From: Clostridia bacterium
GTDB taxonomy: Bacteria > Bacillota > Clostridia > Christensenellales > Aristaeellaceae
DNA: 64,000 bases
Assembly (NCBI GenBank): GCA_017395065.1
Contig: JAFPWH010000040.1
Span: 1-64,000, forward strand
Direction of reading: 5' to 3'
Under the pieces are notes generated by a model. The model was not told the origin of the DNA and did no database searches. It saw nothing but the letters and a program-made list of their open reading frames with translations. Each line of letters opens with the position of its first letter. The first letter of the stretch is position 1. This document shows positions 1 to 8,734 of this stretch, one piece after another. The position numbers and the translations under genes are program-made.

Positions 1-293
1 GGGAAGAAGGGGAAGAAAACTGAGATTTTCCCTCTTCCGACGCCAACCTTGACTGCGGCCCGCGCGGCTGCCGGCCATGATCCGGCGACGGGCGACGAGG
101 GTATCGGGCAAAGACGCCCGCCGCCTTTATTGATTATACCCGCCGCGCGAACCGCCGTCAAGGTCAAGCTGCCGCACGCGGCAGTGGCTGCATGGTACGT
201 ACTCCAACAGGTTACGAGGCTCCGAGCTCAAAGGGTATCGCCTGCACTCGAGGATTCTCTGATTAAATGTGCGAAAAAGTATTGACATGACCA
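1..293 (+). mobile_element. IS256-type element, right end (left-hand inverted copy)
   Basis: The first 23 bases are the last codons of a transposase gene (ending EEGEEN, stop at 21-23) whose body lies before the window. About 270 noncoding bases follow and match the reverse complement of 2489-2781 with few differences (position x pairs with 2782 minus x). The copy has a perfect stem with a two-base loop (CTGCCGC AC GCGGCAG, near 170-185). Similarity ends near 293, just after an outward TTGACA at 282-287. I see no good -10 box beyond it, so no promoter is claimed on this side. The stretch 24-384 otherwise holds no gene. Confidence 0.75.
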
Positions 294-384
294 ATAGAAC
301 TGATACCAACTCATGTTGTCAATATTGAGGACGATATCAGTCTCTGCTATAGAATAGCTTAATTAGTATTGTGAAAAGCGGAGC

Positions 385-2388
385 TTATTTATTCTCATGT
401 TTGGAAGTATCTTGTTTATTTGAATCATCTTCTTTTCCTCCAAAATATTTATTTTTATCCTTTTTTAGTGCAATCCATAGAGTTATAAGCACACCTATCG
501 TATCAACAATGCTTAAGATATAGCGTATTATTGTGACCTCATACTTGTTTTCCAAGTATACTGCAAGTACAGAGATGGAGATCAAAACCAAGACCTTCCA
601 TGCAATACTCCAAATGAATCGAAGTATGTTATTTCGTTTTGTTTTTCTTTTCAATTTTGCCGCCTCTCTGAGACGGAATACTTCAAGCTCGCCCCTTAGC
701 ACTGCATTCTCATCGTTTTTTTCCTGAATTTCTTCTTGCTGCGATTCTATTATAGCATCTCTTTCAGAAATTGTTATAAAAGTGCTCTCTTTAATTGATT
801 TAATCAACTCATCTCTTTCCTTAAGAGATTTTTGGTTGGCTCTAAACTGTTCTTCAAATCTGCTCAAATACTCCGGAGAGAAATTCATCACTTCTTCAAT
901 ATCATCTCCTTTCAGCTCTTCTGGCAACGTAGGTTTGTTTCTAAGCGTGATTATACGAGCAACAACCTGATCATTATTTATTAGTCCCTCTTTGTATTGA
1001 TCTCTAACTTCAGCAAAAGCCTGATTCGCTTTTTTTGCAACGCTAAAAGACAACACAGCTCTTGCTTTTAGTAATGCACTTATACTCGCTGGATATCCCC
1101 CTGTAGAAAAACCTGAACCAAGCTTATACCACAGTATACTCGTAATTCTCTCAAGGGATACAGCGAAACCACATATATAATCTACTCCCTCTTCAGCCTT
1201 AATGATATCTGTCTGTTCTTTTGACATCATAAGCGTAGATTGTGAATTTGTGACCATCAAATGTTCCGCATCTAATTCAAAACGGTAGTGCGCTCCCTCA
1301 CGAAGCTTATTAATATGACTAATGAGCTTGAGCCTTGTTTCTCTTTTCCTTTTTTTATCCTGGTCGCTATCATTCTCGTCTTCAAATTCTTCGCCCTCTA
1401 GGTTGCTAGAAAAATGCATTTCATCATAATATGATTCATGAGGATCCTCTGTGATGCCAAAGCTTGTCCGCAACCTTGTAAAGAAATCAGATTCTTTAAC
1501 TGCAACATCTGCTGATGTTTTACACCCATCTGTTATTGCTTTCATAGCTGGTTTATCAAGCCATTGATGCACTTTTCCATCAACAATAGCTTCTGCTACA
1601 GCAAAGAACTCATCGATTTCTTTTTTTGTTTCGGAGAAATAATACAAGTATACTTTCTTATGAGTACCTGTATTTGCCAGCTTTACCTGATCGTAAAAAT
1701 CCTTAGCAAATTGCTGAAAAACTACTCCGTTGTATCCAACGAGACTAAAAAGAATTTCTGTACATAGATATAGCCTGAGAGGTTTGGAGATGCTGCCAAT
1801 TTCATTTATGTTGTGACTTAGACCGATGTAGAGAACGCTTCCTTCGCGAATTCTATTTAATCCATCTTGAAATGATTCGTTATTCTCATTTTTAATTATG
1901 TATTCCGAAATCAATTCATAGTATCGATTTGTTAACGCTGGTTGATCATCAACAAGGAATCGAATTAGTTCACTCAACACAGTGTTTTTATTTATAGGGT
2001 CTCCGGGTAATCTATTAGAAATATACTGTGATATATTATCTAAGAGGCTGATACTGTATTCATAGGCTTCTGTTTTCTTTTCTTCAAACACAGAGCTTTG
2101 GCCGATCAGGTCAGCTGAGATGCTGTATGTATTGTTATTTAAAACAACACCATTCATATTCTTGGCTGCCGTTCTAATAACAGCCTCTGGGATCTGAAAA
2201 CTAAAATGTTCATTTAGCAATCCCTTCATTTCAATTGCAGTAAAAGAATGCAGGGATTCTGAAATAACAATATAACCAATAAACTCCTGAAGTACCTGAT
2301 ACGGGCTCTTATACTTTTTCTCGTCTGACAAACCTTTTAGTGTCGCAAAAGAAGCAAGTAACGATGTAGCTGTTGATTGTTGGGCCAT
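385..2388 (-). CDS. Unknown protein with coiled coil and two C-terminal TM helices (IS-flanked cargo)
   Basis: I do not recognise the family of this 667-residue protein. The N-terminal ~100 residues are predicted helical with a winged-helix-like pattern (SLHSFTAIEMKGLL, then a conserved-looking IPEAVI stretch). The middle is mixed, with an acidic/basic low-complexity patch near residues 345-365 (EGEEFEDENDSDQDKKRK). Residues ~525-600 look like a coiled coil (ERDAIIESQQEEIQEKN). A basic stretch (KLKRKTKRNN) is followed by two hydrophobic helices at ~605-650 and a charged tail. This suggests a large cytoplasmic domain tethered to the membrane. The gene is visibly AT-rich compared with the sugar genes downstream and lies between inverted IS copies, next to fragments resembling a BREX phage-defence operon. 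A defence or stress role is therefore possible but is only inference from context. Confidence 0.8.
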   Translation of the reverse strand: MAQQSTATSLLASFATLKGLSDEKKYKSPYQVLQEFIGYIVISESLHSFTAIEMKGLLNEHFSFQIPEAVIRTAAKNMNGVVLNNNTYSISADLIGQSSVFEEKKTEAYEYSISLLDNISQYISNRLPGDPINKNTVLSELIRFLVDDQPALTNRYYELISEYIIKNENNESFQDGLNRIREGSVLYIGLSHNINEIGSISKPLRLYLCTEILFSLVGYNGVVFQQFAKDFYDQVKLANTGTHKKVYLYYFSETKKEIDEFFAVAEAIVDGKVHQWLDKPAMKAITDGCKTSADVAVKESDFFTRLRTSFGITEDPHESYYDEMHFSSNLEGEEFEDENDSDQDKKRKRETRLKLISHINKLREGAHYRFELDAEHLMVTNSQSTLMMSKEQTDIIKAEEGVDYICGFAVSLERITSILWYKLGSGFSTGGYPASISALLKARAVLSFSVAKKANQAFAEVRDQYKEGLINNDQVVARIITLRNKPTLPEELKGDDIEEVMNFSPEYLSRFEEQFRANQKSLKERDELIKSIKESTFITISERDAIIESQQEEIQEKNDENAVLRGELEVFRLREAAKLKRKTKRNNILRFIWSIAWKVLVLISISVLAVYLENKYEVTIIRYILSIVDTIGVLITLWIALKKDKNKYFGGKEDDSNKQDTSKHENK

Positions 2389-2470
2389 TATTTTCCCACC
2401 TCACTCTTAATATCTTTTGACAAGGAGGATGGTAACCTATCACAAGTTATCTCACATGTCATGTTCATAC

Positions 2471-2500
2471 TATATACTAGAAACTCTCTGGTTATGTCAA
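2471..2500 (-). promoter_or_regulatory. Hybrid IS/cargo promoter for the 667-residue gene
   Basis: On the minus strand TTGACA (2500-2495) lies inside the last bases of the IS copy. It is followed after 18 bp by TATATA (2476-2471), which lies outside the repeat. It points into the gene starting at 2388. Outward -35 boxes in IS ends that create hybrid promoters are known for IS256-type elements. Confidence 0.5.
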
Positions 2501-3349
2501 TACTTTTTCGCACATTTAATCAGAAAATCCGCGAGTGCAGGCGATACCCTTTGAGCTCGGAGCCTCGTAACCTGTTGGAGTACGTACCATGCAGCCACTG
2601 CCGCTTGCGGCAGCTTGACCTTGACGGCGGTTCGCGCGGCGGGTATAATCAATAAAGGCGGTGGGCGTCTTTGCCCGATACCCTCGTCGCCCGTCGCCGG
2701 ATCATGGCCGGCAGCCGCGCGGGCCGCAGTCAAGGTTGGCGTCGGAAGAGGGAAAATCTCAGTTTTCTTCCCCTTCTTCCCGTTCCATCGCGTACAGGCG
2801 CTCCATGTTCAGATACTTCTTTGTGCCCCAGTCCGTGGAGGATACGTACCGCAGTCTGGCGCAGACCAGCATCAGCGCGCTGTTCCCGTCCGGAAACACA
2901 CCTACGGCGTTGGTCCGCCTGCGGATCTCCCGGTTCACGCGCTCCAGTCCATTGTTGCTCCGGATCTTCAGCCAGTGCTCGTGCGGAAAACACGTGTAGG
3001 TCAGCGCCTCTTCGATCCCGCTTTCCAGGACCTTTGCCGCGGCCTTCAGCTTCGTTTCGCGCAGTTTGTCAACGATTTCTGCCGCTTTCCTCCGGCATGC
3101 ATCCCGATCCTCCTGCGCAAAGATCGCTTTGAGCATGTTGCCGACTTCTTTTCCACGGCTGCGCGGCACGTCGTTCAGGATATTCCTCATGAAGTGCACC
3201 ATGCACCTTTGATACAGATTTTTCGGGAACACTTCCTGTATGACTGACATAAGCCCCGCGCACTTGTCGCCGACGATGAGTCGCACGCCGTGCAATCCCC
3301 GCTCCTTGAGATGCCTGAGAAAGCGAAGCCAGCTGTCTTTGTCTTCAAT
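2489..3349 (-). mobile_element. IS256-type element, 5'-truncated (right-hand copy)
   Basis: This is the inverted partner of 1-293, retaining about 270 bp of noncoding 3' end (2489-2758) plus the last ~197 codons of the transposase. The transposase side is cut at about 3349, where similarity to transposase stops and another coding remnant begins. The left and right copies are convergent and enclose one gene, an arrangement like a composite transposon. No target-site duplication can be judged because the left copy runs out of the window. Confidence 0.7.
2759..3349 (-). pseudogene. IS256/Mutator-family transposase, C-terminal fragment
   Basis: The reading frame contains the C-terminal half of an IS256-type DDE transposase. 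Visible are a SWLRFLRHLKERGL segment, the second catalytic aspartate context (GVRLIVGDKCAGL), a CMVHFMRN helix and the terminal block with NGLERVNREIRRRTNAVG, which carries the catalytic glutamate. About 200 of the usual ~400 residues remain. The frame stays open upstream of 3349, but those residues do not look like transposase and lie antisense to other remnants. The element is probably inactive unless complemented by an intact copy such as the left one may be. Confidence 0.8.
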
Positions 3350-3357
3350 CCTGCGTA

Positions 3358-3523
3358 TACAGTGGACGTGCTCTTGGTGAAGATATCGGCATACAAGCGC
3401 AAACCATTCAGGCTGGTATGGTCTGGCACATACAGAGATGGCAGGCTGATCTACGGCGAGGAAGGCTATCCAGATTATAAAACCTATGATATCAGCGATT
3501 ATGACATCATCTGCATACACTGA
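3358..3523 (+). pseudogene. BrxF-like (BREX) C-terminal fragment
   Basis: This frame ends with WSGTYRDGRLIYGEEGYPDY and a short tail to the stop at 3521-3523. From memory this resembles the C-terminal end of the small P-loop protein BrxF of BREX type 3 loci (a W-x-G-x-Y-x-x-G-x-L-x-Y-x-E-x-G pattern). Only about 53 codons remain, and upstream sequence switches to transposase on the other strand at about 3350. The fragment is followed after 16 bp by a start codon with a GGGAG site, the spacing expected inside an operon, and that next frame also begins like a BREX protein. The family assignment rests on recall and is moderate. Confidence 0.5.
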
Positions 3524-3539
3524 TTGGGAGAAAATCACG

Positions 3540-5174
3540 ATGAAGTATTCTGAACTGATAAGCTTCAATCCTATTGAGGATATCATCCAGCTTACGTCCT
3601 CTGGCGATGCAAATAAAGCGAGAGAGTACGTCAAGAGCTACGTCATGACCGCCCGCGGGGTGGAGCTCAACGGGCATACATTCTTTGATGATTTCAACTT
3701 TGACGAATGCCGTATCACATGGATTCAGTCGGACGGAGAGGTTTTGTTCGATAACGAGGCGAACGCCGATCACATGGAGAATCATCTGGAGCGCGAGGAA
3801 GTCCGGGAAGCGATGACGACAGGCGAGGGTGAAAGCAGCCGCTATTCCAATACGCTCACCGAACGCTACGTCTATGTTGCCGTCGCGCTCGACGACGGAA
3901 GCGTGATCAGGATTGCTGACACACAATCTTCGGTGCTGACGCTTTTGCTCGGTTCGATGCAGCCGATCCTTATTGTTCTTACCATAGGGCTTGGGCTTTC
4001 ATTCTACCTTGCCTGGAAACTCTCAAAGCGAATCGTCAAGCCTTTGAATGAAATGGATCTTGACCATCCTGACGAGAAACTCGTCTATGAGGAACTGGCC
4101 CCGCTGGTCAAAAGGCTGAACTCACAGCAGCGGCAGATCTCCATTCAGCGATCAGACCTGCAGAGGAAGCGTGATGAATTTGAGGCGGCGACCAGCCATA
4201 TGAGCGAAGGCATCATCTTACTTGACGAAAAGGGCTCCATTTTGAGCATCAACGCGTCCGCCCGCAGGATATTGAAAGCGACCCCCTACTGTGTCGGGAA
4301 GGATATCCTGATGTTCAACAATACTTACGAATTGCAGGACATTCTGCAGCGTGCCAGGAACGGCGAACATGTGGAGAAGCCTTTTGCCACCGACGCGGGC
4401 AGCTATCAAATCAACGTAAGCCCAATCTTCAGTGGAGAAACAGTCACCGGAACCGTTTTGCTCATATTTGACATTACGGAAAAGGAAAAAGCAGAGCAGA
4501 TGCGCCGTGAATTCACCGCCAACGTTTCGCATGAATTGAAAACGCCGCTGCACACGATCGCCGGTTATGCGGAACTGCTCGCCAACAACGCAGTGAAGCC
4601 TGAAGACATCCCCTCGTTCTCGCAGCAGATTCTGGCCGATGCGCGTCGAATGTCCGCGTTGGTCGATGATATCATTCGCCTCTCCCATCTCGATGAAGGT
4701 TCAAATGACATGGAGCGCGAGGAGGTCGATCTGATGCAGATTGCCCGCGAAGTCGTGGACGGACTCCAACCGTTCGCGTCTGAATTGGACGTGTCTCTGA
4801 CACTGACCGGTAAGAGCGCACCAATGAACGGAATCGCTCAATCGCTGAATCTCATGATTCAAAACCTGTGTGACAACGCTATAAAGTACAACAGGAAGGG
4901 TGGCAGCGTCAACGTAGATATTCAGAATCATGATGACGAAATACTGCTGACTGTGAGCGATACCGGCATTGGCATTGCACCGGAACTTCAGGATCGCGTG
5001 TTTGAAAGGTTTTATCGGGTGGATAAAGGCCGTTCCCGGGAAGTGGGTGGAACAGGCTTGGGATTGTCAATAGTCAAGCACGCTGCAATGCAGCACAATG
5101 CCCAAATCGATCTGAATTCCATACCAAATGAGGGAACAACAATAACCATCAGATTTTCTAAATCAGAAGAATAA
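3540..5174 (+). CDS. PhoR-like sensor histidine kinase with a foreign (BREX BrxC/PglY-like) N-terminus
   Basis: The start at 3540 is preceded by GGGAG at 3526-3530, giving 544 residues. Residues ~37-544 are a membrane sensor kinase of the PhoR/WalK type. They comprise an extracytoplasmic stretch, one TM helix (~132-160), a PAS domain (~212-317), an H-box with FTANVSHELKTPL (His at ~331), an N-box (NLCDNAIKYN), G1 (DTGIGIAPE) and G2 (GGTGLGLSIVKHA). All catalytic motifs are present. The first ~36 residues (beginning MKYSELISFNPIEDIIQL) do not belong to this family. They resemble the start of the DUF6079/PglY-type ATPase that follows brxF in BREX loci. The first TM helix that normally anchors such kinases is missing, so the protein may have one TM and a wrong topology. 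No response regulator is adjacent. It could be functional, degenerate or an assembly join. Confidence 0.75.
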   Translation: MKYSELISFNPIEDIIQLTSSGDANKAREYVKSYVMTARGVELNGHTFFDDFNFDECRITWIQSDGEVLFDNEANADHMENHLEREEVREAMTTGEGESSRYSNTLTERYVYVAVALDDGSVIRIADTQSSVLTLLLGSMQPILIVLTIGLGLSFYLAWKLSKRIVKPLNEMDLDHPDEKLVYEELAPLVKRLNSQQRQISIQRSDLQRKRDEFEAATSHMSEGIILLDEKGSILSINASARRILKATPYCVGKDILMFNNTYELQDILQRARNGEHVEKPFATDAGSYQINVSPIFSGETVTGTVLLIFDITEKEKAEQMRREFTANVSHELKTPLHTIAGYAELLANNAVKPEDIPSFSQQILADARRMSALVDDIIRLSHLDEGSNDMEREEVDLMQIAREVVDGLQPFASELDVSLTLTGKSAPMNGIAQSLNLMIQNLCDNAIKYNRKGGSVNVDIQNHDDEILLTVSDTGIGIAPELQDRVFERFYRVDKGRSREVGGTGLGLSIVKHAAMQHNAQIDLNSIPNEGTTITIRFSKSEE

Positions 5175-5260
5175 TATACTCATAAAACAGCTCCATGTTT
5201 GCGAGGGAAGTCGGAGCGCGAAAAGGCGGCACCGACATCCGGCAGCGCGGCAGCTGCAGG

Positions 5261-5419
5261 CGGGAGATAGAAAGTTTCATCACCGAACTCGAAATGCTGC
5301 CCGAGGCGGTTTCGGAATTTGATGAAACGCTCTGGGGCAGCCTGGTGGATTATGTGACCGTGGGCAAGGATAAGTCGATGGTGTTCACGCTGATTGGGGG
5401 AACGGATATGAAGGTATAA
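5261..5419 (+). pseudogene. Serine recombinase C-terminal remnant
   Basis: The frame ends with EFDETLWGSLVDYVTVGKDK and a short MVFTLIGGTDMK-like tail. That is the usual end of large clostridial serine recombinases (a SLVDxVTV followed by a FTFKDGTE-like motif). Only ~52 residues are left and no upstream catalytic domain is seen. It is a relic of a mobile element and fits the mosaic nature of the first 5.5 kb. Confidence 0.55.
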
Positions 5420-5492
5420 GCAACCATGATTTGATTTTTAATAGAAAAAGCAAACGCCTCTACAGCAAAATCACAATCCGATAAAACAACCG

Positions 5493-5540
5493 GCCCACAA
5501 TCTGGCAGTCAGAGCCGGATTGCGGGCTTGTTTTGTTGTT
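5493..5540. terminator. Bidirectional intrinsic terminator
   Basis: GCCCACAATC (5493-5502) pairs with GATTGCGGGC (5518-5527) with one G-T wobble, extended by GGC/GCC inside. A T-rich run (5528-5540) follows on the plus strand, and TTGTTTTAT follows on the minus strand. It closes the small gene and AraC unit transcribed leftwards. Confidence 0.65.
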
Positions 5541-5713
5541 CAGAATCCGCCGAGCCCCCTGTGCCCGTACACCTTGCACTGGTTCAGTGCAGCCTCCAAT
5601 GAAGAGAATTCGTCCTCCATCAGCTCGACCTCGGAGGCATCAAGGTTTTCGATGATGCGCTCCTTGTTTTTGCTGGATTTATTTGGGGAAATCCGGAACG
5701 GTATATCCATCAT
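5540..5713 (-). CDS. Small 57-residue protein coupled to the AraC gene
   Basis: ATGATG at 5713-5708 overlaps the stop of the upstream AraC gene as ATGA, and AAGGA lies just before it, so translational coupling is likely. The product starts MMDIPFRISPNKSSKNK and ends CKVYGHRGLGGF. The middle is acidic (ASEVELMEDEFSSLEAAL) and probably helical. It has no signal peptide or TM segment. The terminator lies directly after its stop, which supports a real transcription unit. I do not recognise the family. Confidence 0.5.
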   Translation of the reverse strand: MMDIPFRISPNKSSKNKERIIENLDASEVELMEDEFSSLEAALNQCKVYGHRGLGGF

Positions 5714-6648
5714 TCATCCTTGCGCATATCGCTTGTGGTTCTGCCCGAGAGGCGTTTGAACCATTGGGTAAAGTACGAAAGGCTGCCAAAGCCGCATTCG
5801 AGGCAACACTCCGTAGTGCTGAAGCCTGCCTGCAGCATTTGTATGGCAAGACGATAGCGCAGTTGGTTAAGGTATTGCAGGTATGTAATGCCGGTCTGTT
5901 TTTTGAAATAATGGCAGAAGTAATAGCGGCTCATATGCATGAATTCAGCCGCGTCGCCCACGCTCACTTTGTCGCCGATGTGCGCGCGGGTCCAGTTGAT
6001 CAGATCGTTCAATTGCACGTTTGGCTCGTTGAGTGCCGTTTCGATCTCCTCTTCACCGTCGGTCGGGAGAGATTTTGCGAGCAATTCGAATATTTCCAAA
6101 CAGATTTGAGTGCGTTTCCATGCGTCAGAATCGTACTGTATCAGGTCGCGGGCCAGGCGCATCAGGCTGTCATATTCAGGCCTGCTGTTGCCCAAATCAC
6201 TTATTTTTCGCCCGTAAATGGACATAATTGTTCCCACAGAGACGGTTTTTGCAAGCTCTTCCAAAGAAAACTGTAAGCAGTAGACAAGGCCGTTGCGTGT
6301 CGTGGGATCCATGGCGTCGAAGCGTCCTGTGTGGAGAACACCGGGCATGAAGATCAATACATGCGGAGCGTCGTCCAGGAGGATTTTTTTGCCGCCGACG
6401 ATCACATAGCCCTTTAGTTTTTGGGTAAGCAGTATTTCCAGTGACTCGGCATAGTGTAAATGCATCCTGTTGAACAGATGCATGGTTTGAATCTCTATGC
6501 GATAAGGTACTTCGGCAGAAAAGCTCTTCTGCTCGAATACAGGATAATCGCTGTTCGGCGTATGTATCACGGACGATTTACTGCCGTCGAGGAAGACTTC
6601 AAGTATTCGCGGGCTCAAGTGTTTGATCGGTGAACTGTTTTCTGCCAT
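5710..6648 (-). CDS. AraC-family transcriptional regulator
   Basis: A 312-residue regulator with an N-terminal cupin-like sensor domain (~55-125, with HLHYAESLEILL and a MPGVLHTG segment) and a C-terminal double HTH domain (~205-305). The HTH domain has the typical VSVGDAAEFMHMSRYYFCHY first helix pair and the ECGFGSLSYFTQWFKR signature. It is divergent from the ABC importer at 6858, and AraC proteins in this position usually activate the adjacent sugar-uptake operon on binding a sugar. The regulated promoter would be in the 209-bp gap. The second AraC protein in the window (14420-15367) has the same architecture. Confidence 0.9.
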   Translation of the reverse strand: MAENSSPIKHLSPRILEVFLDGSKSSVIHTPNSDYPVFEQKSFSAEVPYRIEIQTMHLFNRMHLHYAESLEILLTQKLKGYVIVGGKKILLDDAPHVLIFMPGVLHTGRFDAMDPTTRNGLVYCLQFSLEELAKTVSVGTIMSIYGRKISDLGNSRPEYDSLMRLARDLIQYDSDAWKRTQICLEIFELLAKSLPTDGEEEIETALNEPNVQLNDLINWTRAHIGDKVSVGDAAEFMHMSRYYFCHYFKKQTGITYLQYLNQLRYRLAIQMLQAGFSTTECCLECGFGSLSYFTQWFKRLSGRTTSDMRKDE

Positions 6649-6857
6649 AAATCACACATCCCTTTCTTTTTCCATTATACTACCTGCGTTATGCCTTCGC
6701 AATAGTCTGAAAACAGAAAAAATAGCAATAATACGATATTATTCAACAATATTATTACAAGCCAAATAATGTTAATTGCATTATACTAAACATGTCGATG
6801 GGGATATTGTGAATTGGGTGGTTTGTGAATTTTGCCTATAAATTTAGGAGGTTGTTA
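6649..6857 (+). promoter_or_regulatory. Divergent AraC/ABC importer control region
   Basis: This AT-rich gap holds a -10-like TATACT at 6782-6787 ahead of the importer. No -35 matches at 16-18 bp, as expected for an activator-dependent promoter. The strong TAGGAGG site at 6845-6851 fixes the start of the first permease at 6858. Operator half-sites cannot be assigned by eye. Confidence 0.35.
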
Positions 6858-7793
6858 ATGAGTATCGGCGCCGGGAACCGCAAAGAAAGGCTCTTAAGGC
6901 AGATATGGCTCCATAAGGAAGTATATCTGCTCTTCCTGCCTGTCTTTCTCTGGTTCGCAATTTTCAAATACGCGCCTATGTACGGTCTCACCATCGCGTT
7001 CAAGGATTATAAGATCCTGCTGGGCGTCTTCGACAGCGAGTGGGTGGGCTTCGACAATTTTTCGAGAATGTTTTTGAATCCTGCCTTCCCGGCGGCGCTC
7101 GTAAACACACTGATCATCTCTGCACTCAAGCTGCTTTTCTGTTTTCCTATCCCCATTATCTTTGCAGTGCTGCTGGACGAAATGAGAACACGCCTTTTCA
7201 AGAAAGTGGTTCAAACCACGAGCTACCTGCCGCACTTCATCTCCTGGGCAGTTGCAGCGGGCATGGTGGGAACGCTGCTCAATCGCACTGTCGGCCCGGT
7301 GGCTGCCATCGTCAGAGCATTCGGCGGCACACCCCAAAACTATATGAACGATCCCGAATACTTCCGGCTCATACTGGTTGTATCGGATATATGGAAGGGC
7401 ATGGGCTGGTCGGCCATCATCTATATCGCTGCCATCGCGGGCGTGGACGGACAGCTGCACGAAGCGGCTACGATCGACGGCGCCAACCGCTTCCAGCGCG
7501 TGATCCACGTAACCCTGCCGGGAATCCGCTCGATCATCGCGATCCAATTGATACTGGCCGTCGGCAACATACTGAATTCAAATTTCGATCAGGTGTACAT
7601 GATGGTCTCCGCGACCACCCAGAAGGTCGGCGAGACGCTGGATTACTTCGTCTACCGCGTGGGCATCAACACCGCCAACAACTTCCCCATAGGCACTGCG
7701 GCGGGTTTGTTCAAAAACATCATCGGCTTTGTGCTTATCATCCTCACGAACCAAATCAGTCATAAGCTGACGGACGGGGAGGGGATATGGTGA
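6858..7793 (+). CDS. ABC sugar importer permease (LplB type)
   Basis: Inner-membrane permease of a CUT1-like importer, 311 residues. The start at 6858 is chosen because TAGGAGG sits six bases upstream; an earlier in-frame codon has no such site. Six hydrophobic helices are visible. The cytoplasmic EAA loop reads EAATIDGANRFQRVIHVTLP, which docks the ATPase. It forms an operon with the second permease (7-bp overlap) and the binding protein. No ATPase gene is present, so a shared MsmX-like ATPase elsewhere is expected, as is common for this family. The substrate is probably an oligosaccharide handled by the GH38 enzyme downstream. Confidence 0.93.
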   Translation: MSIGAGNRKERLLRQIWLHKEVYLLFLPVFLWFAIFKYAPMYGLTIAFKDYKILLGVFDSEWVGFDNFSRMFLNPAFPAALVNTLIISALKLLFCFPIPIIFAVLLDEMRTRLFKKVVQTTSYLPHFISWAVAAGMVGTLLNRTVGPVAAIVRAFGGTPQNYMNDPEYFRLILVVSDIWKGMGWSAIIYIAAIAGVDGQLHEAATIDGANRFQRVIHVTLPGIRSIIAIQLILAVGNILNSNFDQVYMMVSATTQKVGETLDYFVYRVGINTANNFPIGTAAGLFKNIIGFVLIILTNQISHKLTDGEGIW

Positions 7794-8680
7794 TGCAGGG
7801 TATAAGAAAGCATTTCAGGCATTGGGGAACGTTCGATTATGTGAATACCCTGCTCATGCTGATCATTATGCTGGTGATGCTCTATCCGTTCTGGTACGTG
7901 ATCATGGCCTCGTTTTCGTCCATGGCGCATGTGCAGACCCACGGCGTACTGCTCTACCCGGACGGCCTGCGGCTTGCGGCTTACAGGCAAATCTTCACGC
8001 ACAACCTGATCCCCGGCGCATACAAAAACACGATCTTCATTACCGTCGCCGGCACCGCGATCAGCATGGCGCTTACGATCGTCGGCGCGTACTGCCTTTC
8101 GGTAAAAACCCTGCCGGGCAGGACGGCGCTGACCCTGTACGTGGTGTTTACGATGTGGTTCGGCGGCGGCCTCGTGCCCACGTTCCTGGTGGTCAATTCG
8201 CTGGGGCTGGTCGATTCGCTCTGGGCGCTCATACTGCCGGGCGCGATCAGCGCCTACAACATGATCCTGATGCGCAACTTTTTCCAAAACGTGCCAAACG
8301 ATTTGTACGAAGCCGCGGAGATCGACGGCATCACCCGCATGGGATACCTGGTCCGCGTATTGCTTCCGCTGTCCACCGCTTCCATCGCCACGATCTCGCT
8401 GTTTTACGCGGTGGGCTACTGGAACAGCTATTTCAACAGCGTCATCTACATCCGATCCATGGACAAGTGGACAATGCAGATGCTTCTGCACCAGATGCTC
8501 AAGGGCTCTACGGAGCTGACCAACGCGCTGTACGACAACCAGGCCGAGATCAACGAACTGGCTGACGAAACGATGAAATGCGCCATGATCGTGATCACCA
8601 TAACGCCGATTCTGATCGTTTACCCCTTCATACAAAAGTATTTTGTCAAGGGCGTCATGGTGGGCTCGCTGAAGGGCTGA
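7787..8680 (+). CDS. ABC sugar importer permease (YtcP/AraQ type)
   Basis: The second permease of the importer, 297 residues. Its start overlaps the end of the first permease and GGGGAGGGG lies just before it. Six TM helices are visible, starting with NTLLMLIIMLVMLYPFWYV. The EAA loop is EAAEIDGITRMGYLVRVLLP and the C-terminus is the usual YFVKGVMVGSLKG. It pairs with the 6858-7793 product to form the membrane channel. Confidence 0.93.
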   Translation: MVMQGIRKHFRHWGTFDYVNTLLMLIIMLVMLYPFWYVIMASFSSMAHVQTHGVLLYPDGLRLAAYRQIFTHNLIPGAYKNTIFITVAGTAISMALTIVGAYCLSVKTLPGRTALTLYVVFTMWFGGGLVPTFLVVNSLGLVDSLWALILPGAISAYNMILMRNFFQNVPNDLYEAAEIDGITRMGYLVRVLLPLSTASIATISLFYAVGYWNSYFNSVIYIRSMDKWTMQMLLHQMLKGSTELTNALYDNQAEINELADETMKCAMIVITITPILIVYPFIQKYFVKGVMVGSLKG

Positions 8681-8734
8681 TAATTCTGAACCATTCCCCG
8701 CTATGGGGTGGAGAATAAAAAGGAGGAAACTACC

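Noticed and set aside
282-310. Outward TTGACA in the left IS copy as a promoter
   Set aside because: No -10 box at 15-19 bp; the bases there are TACCAA/ACCAAC. It would also run antisense to the cargo gene.
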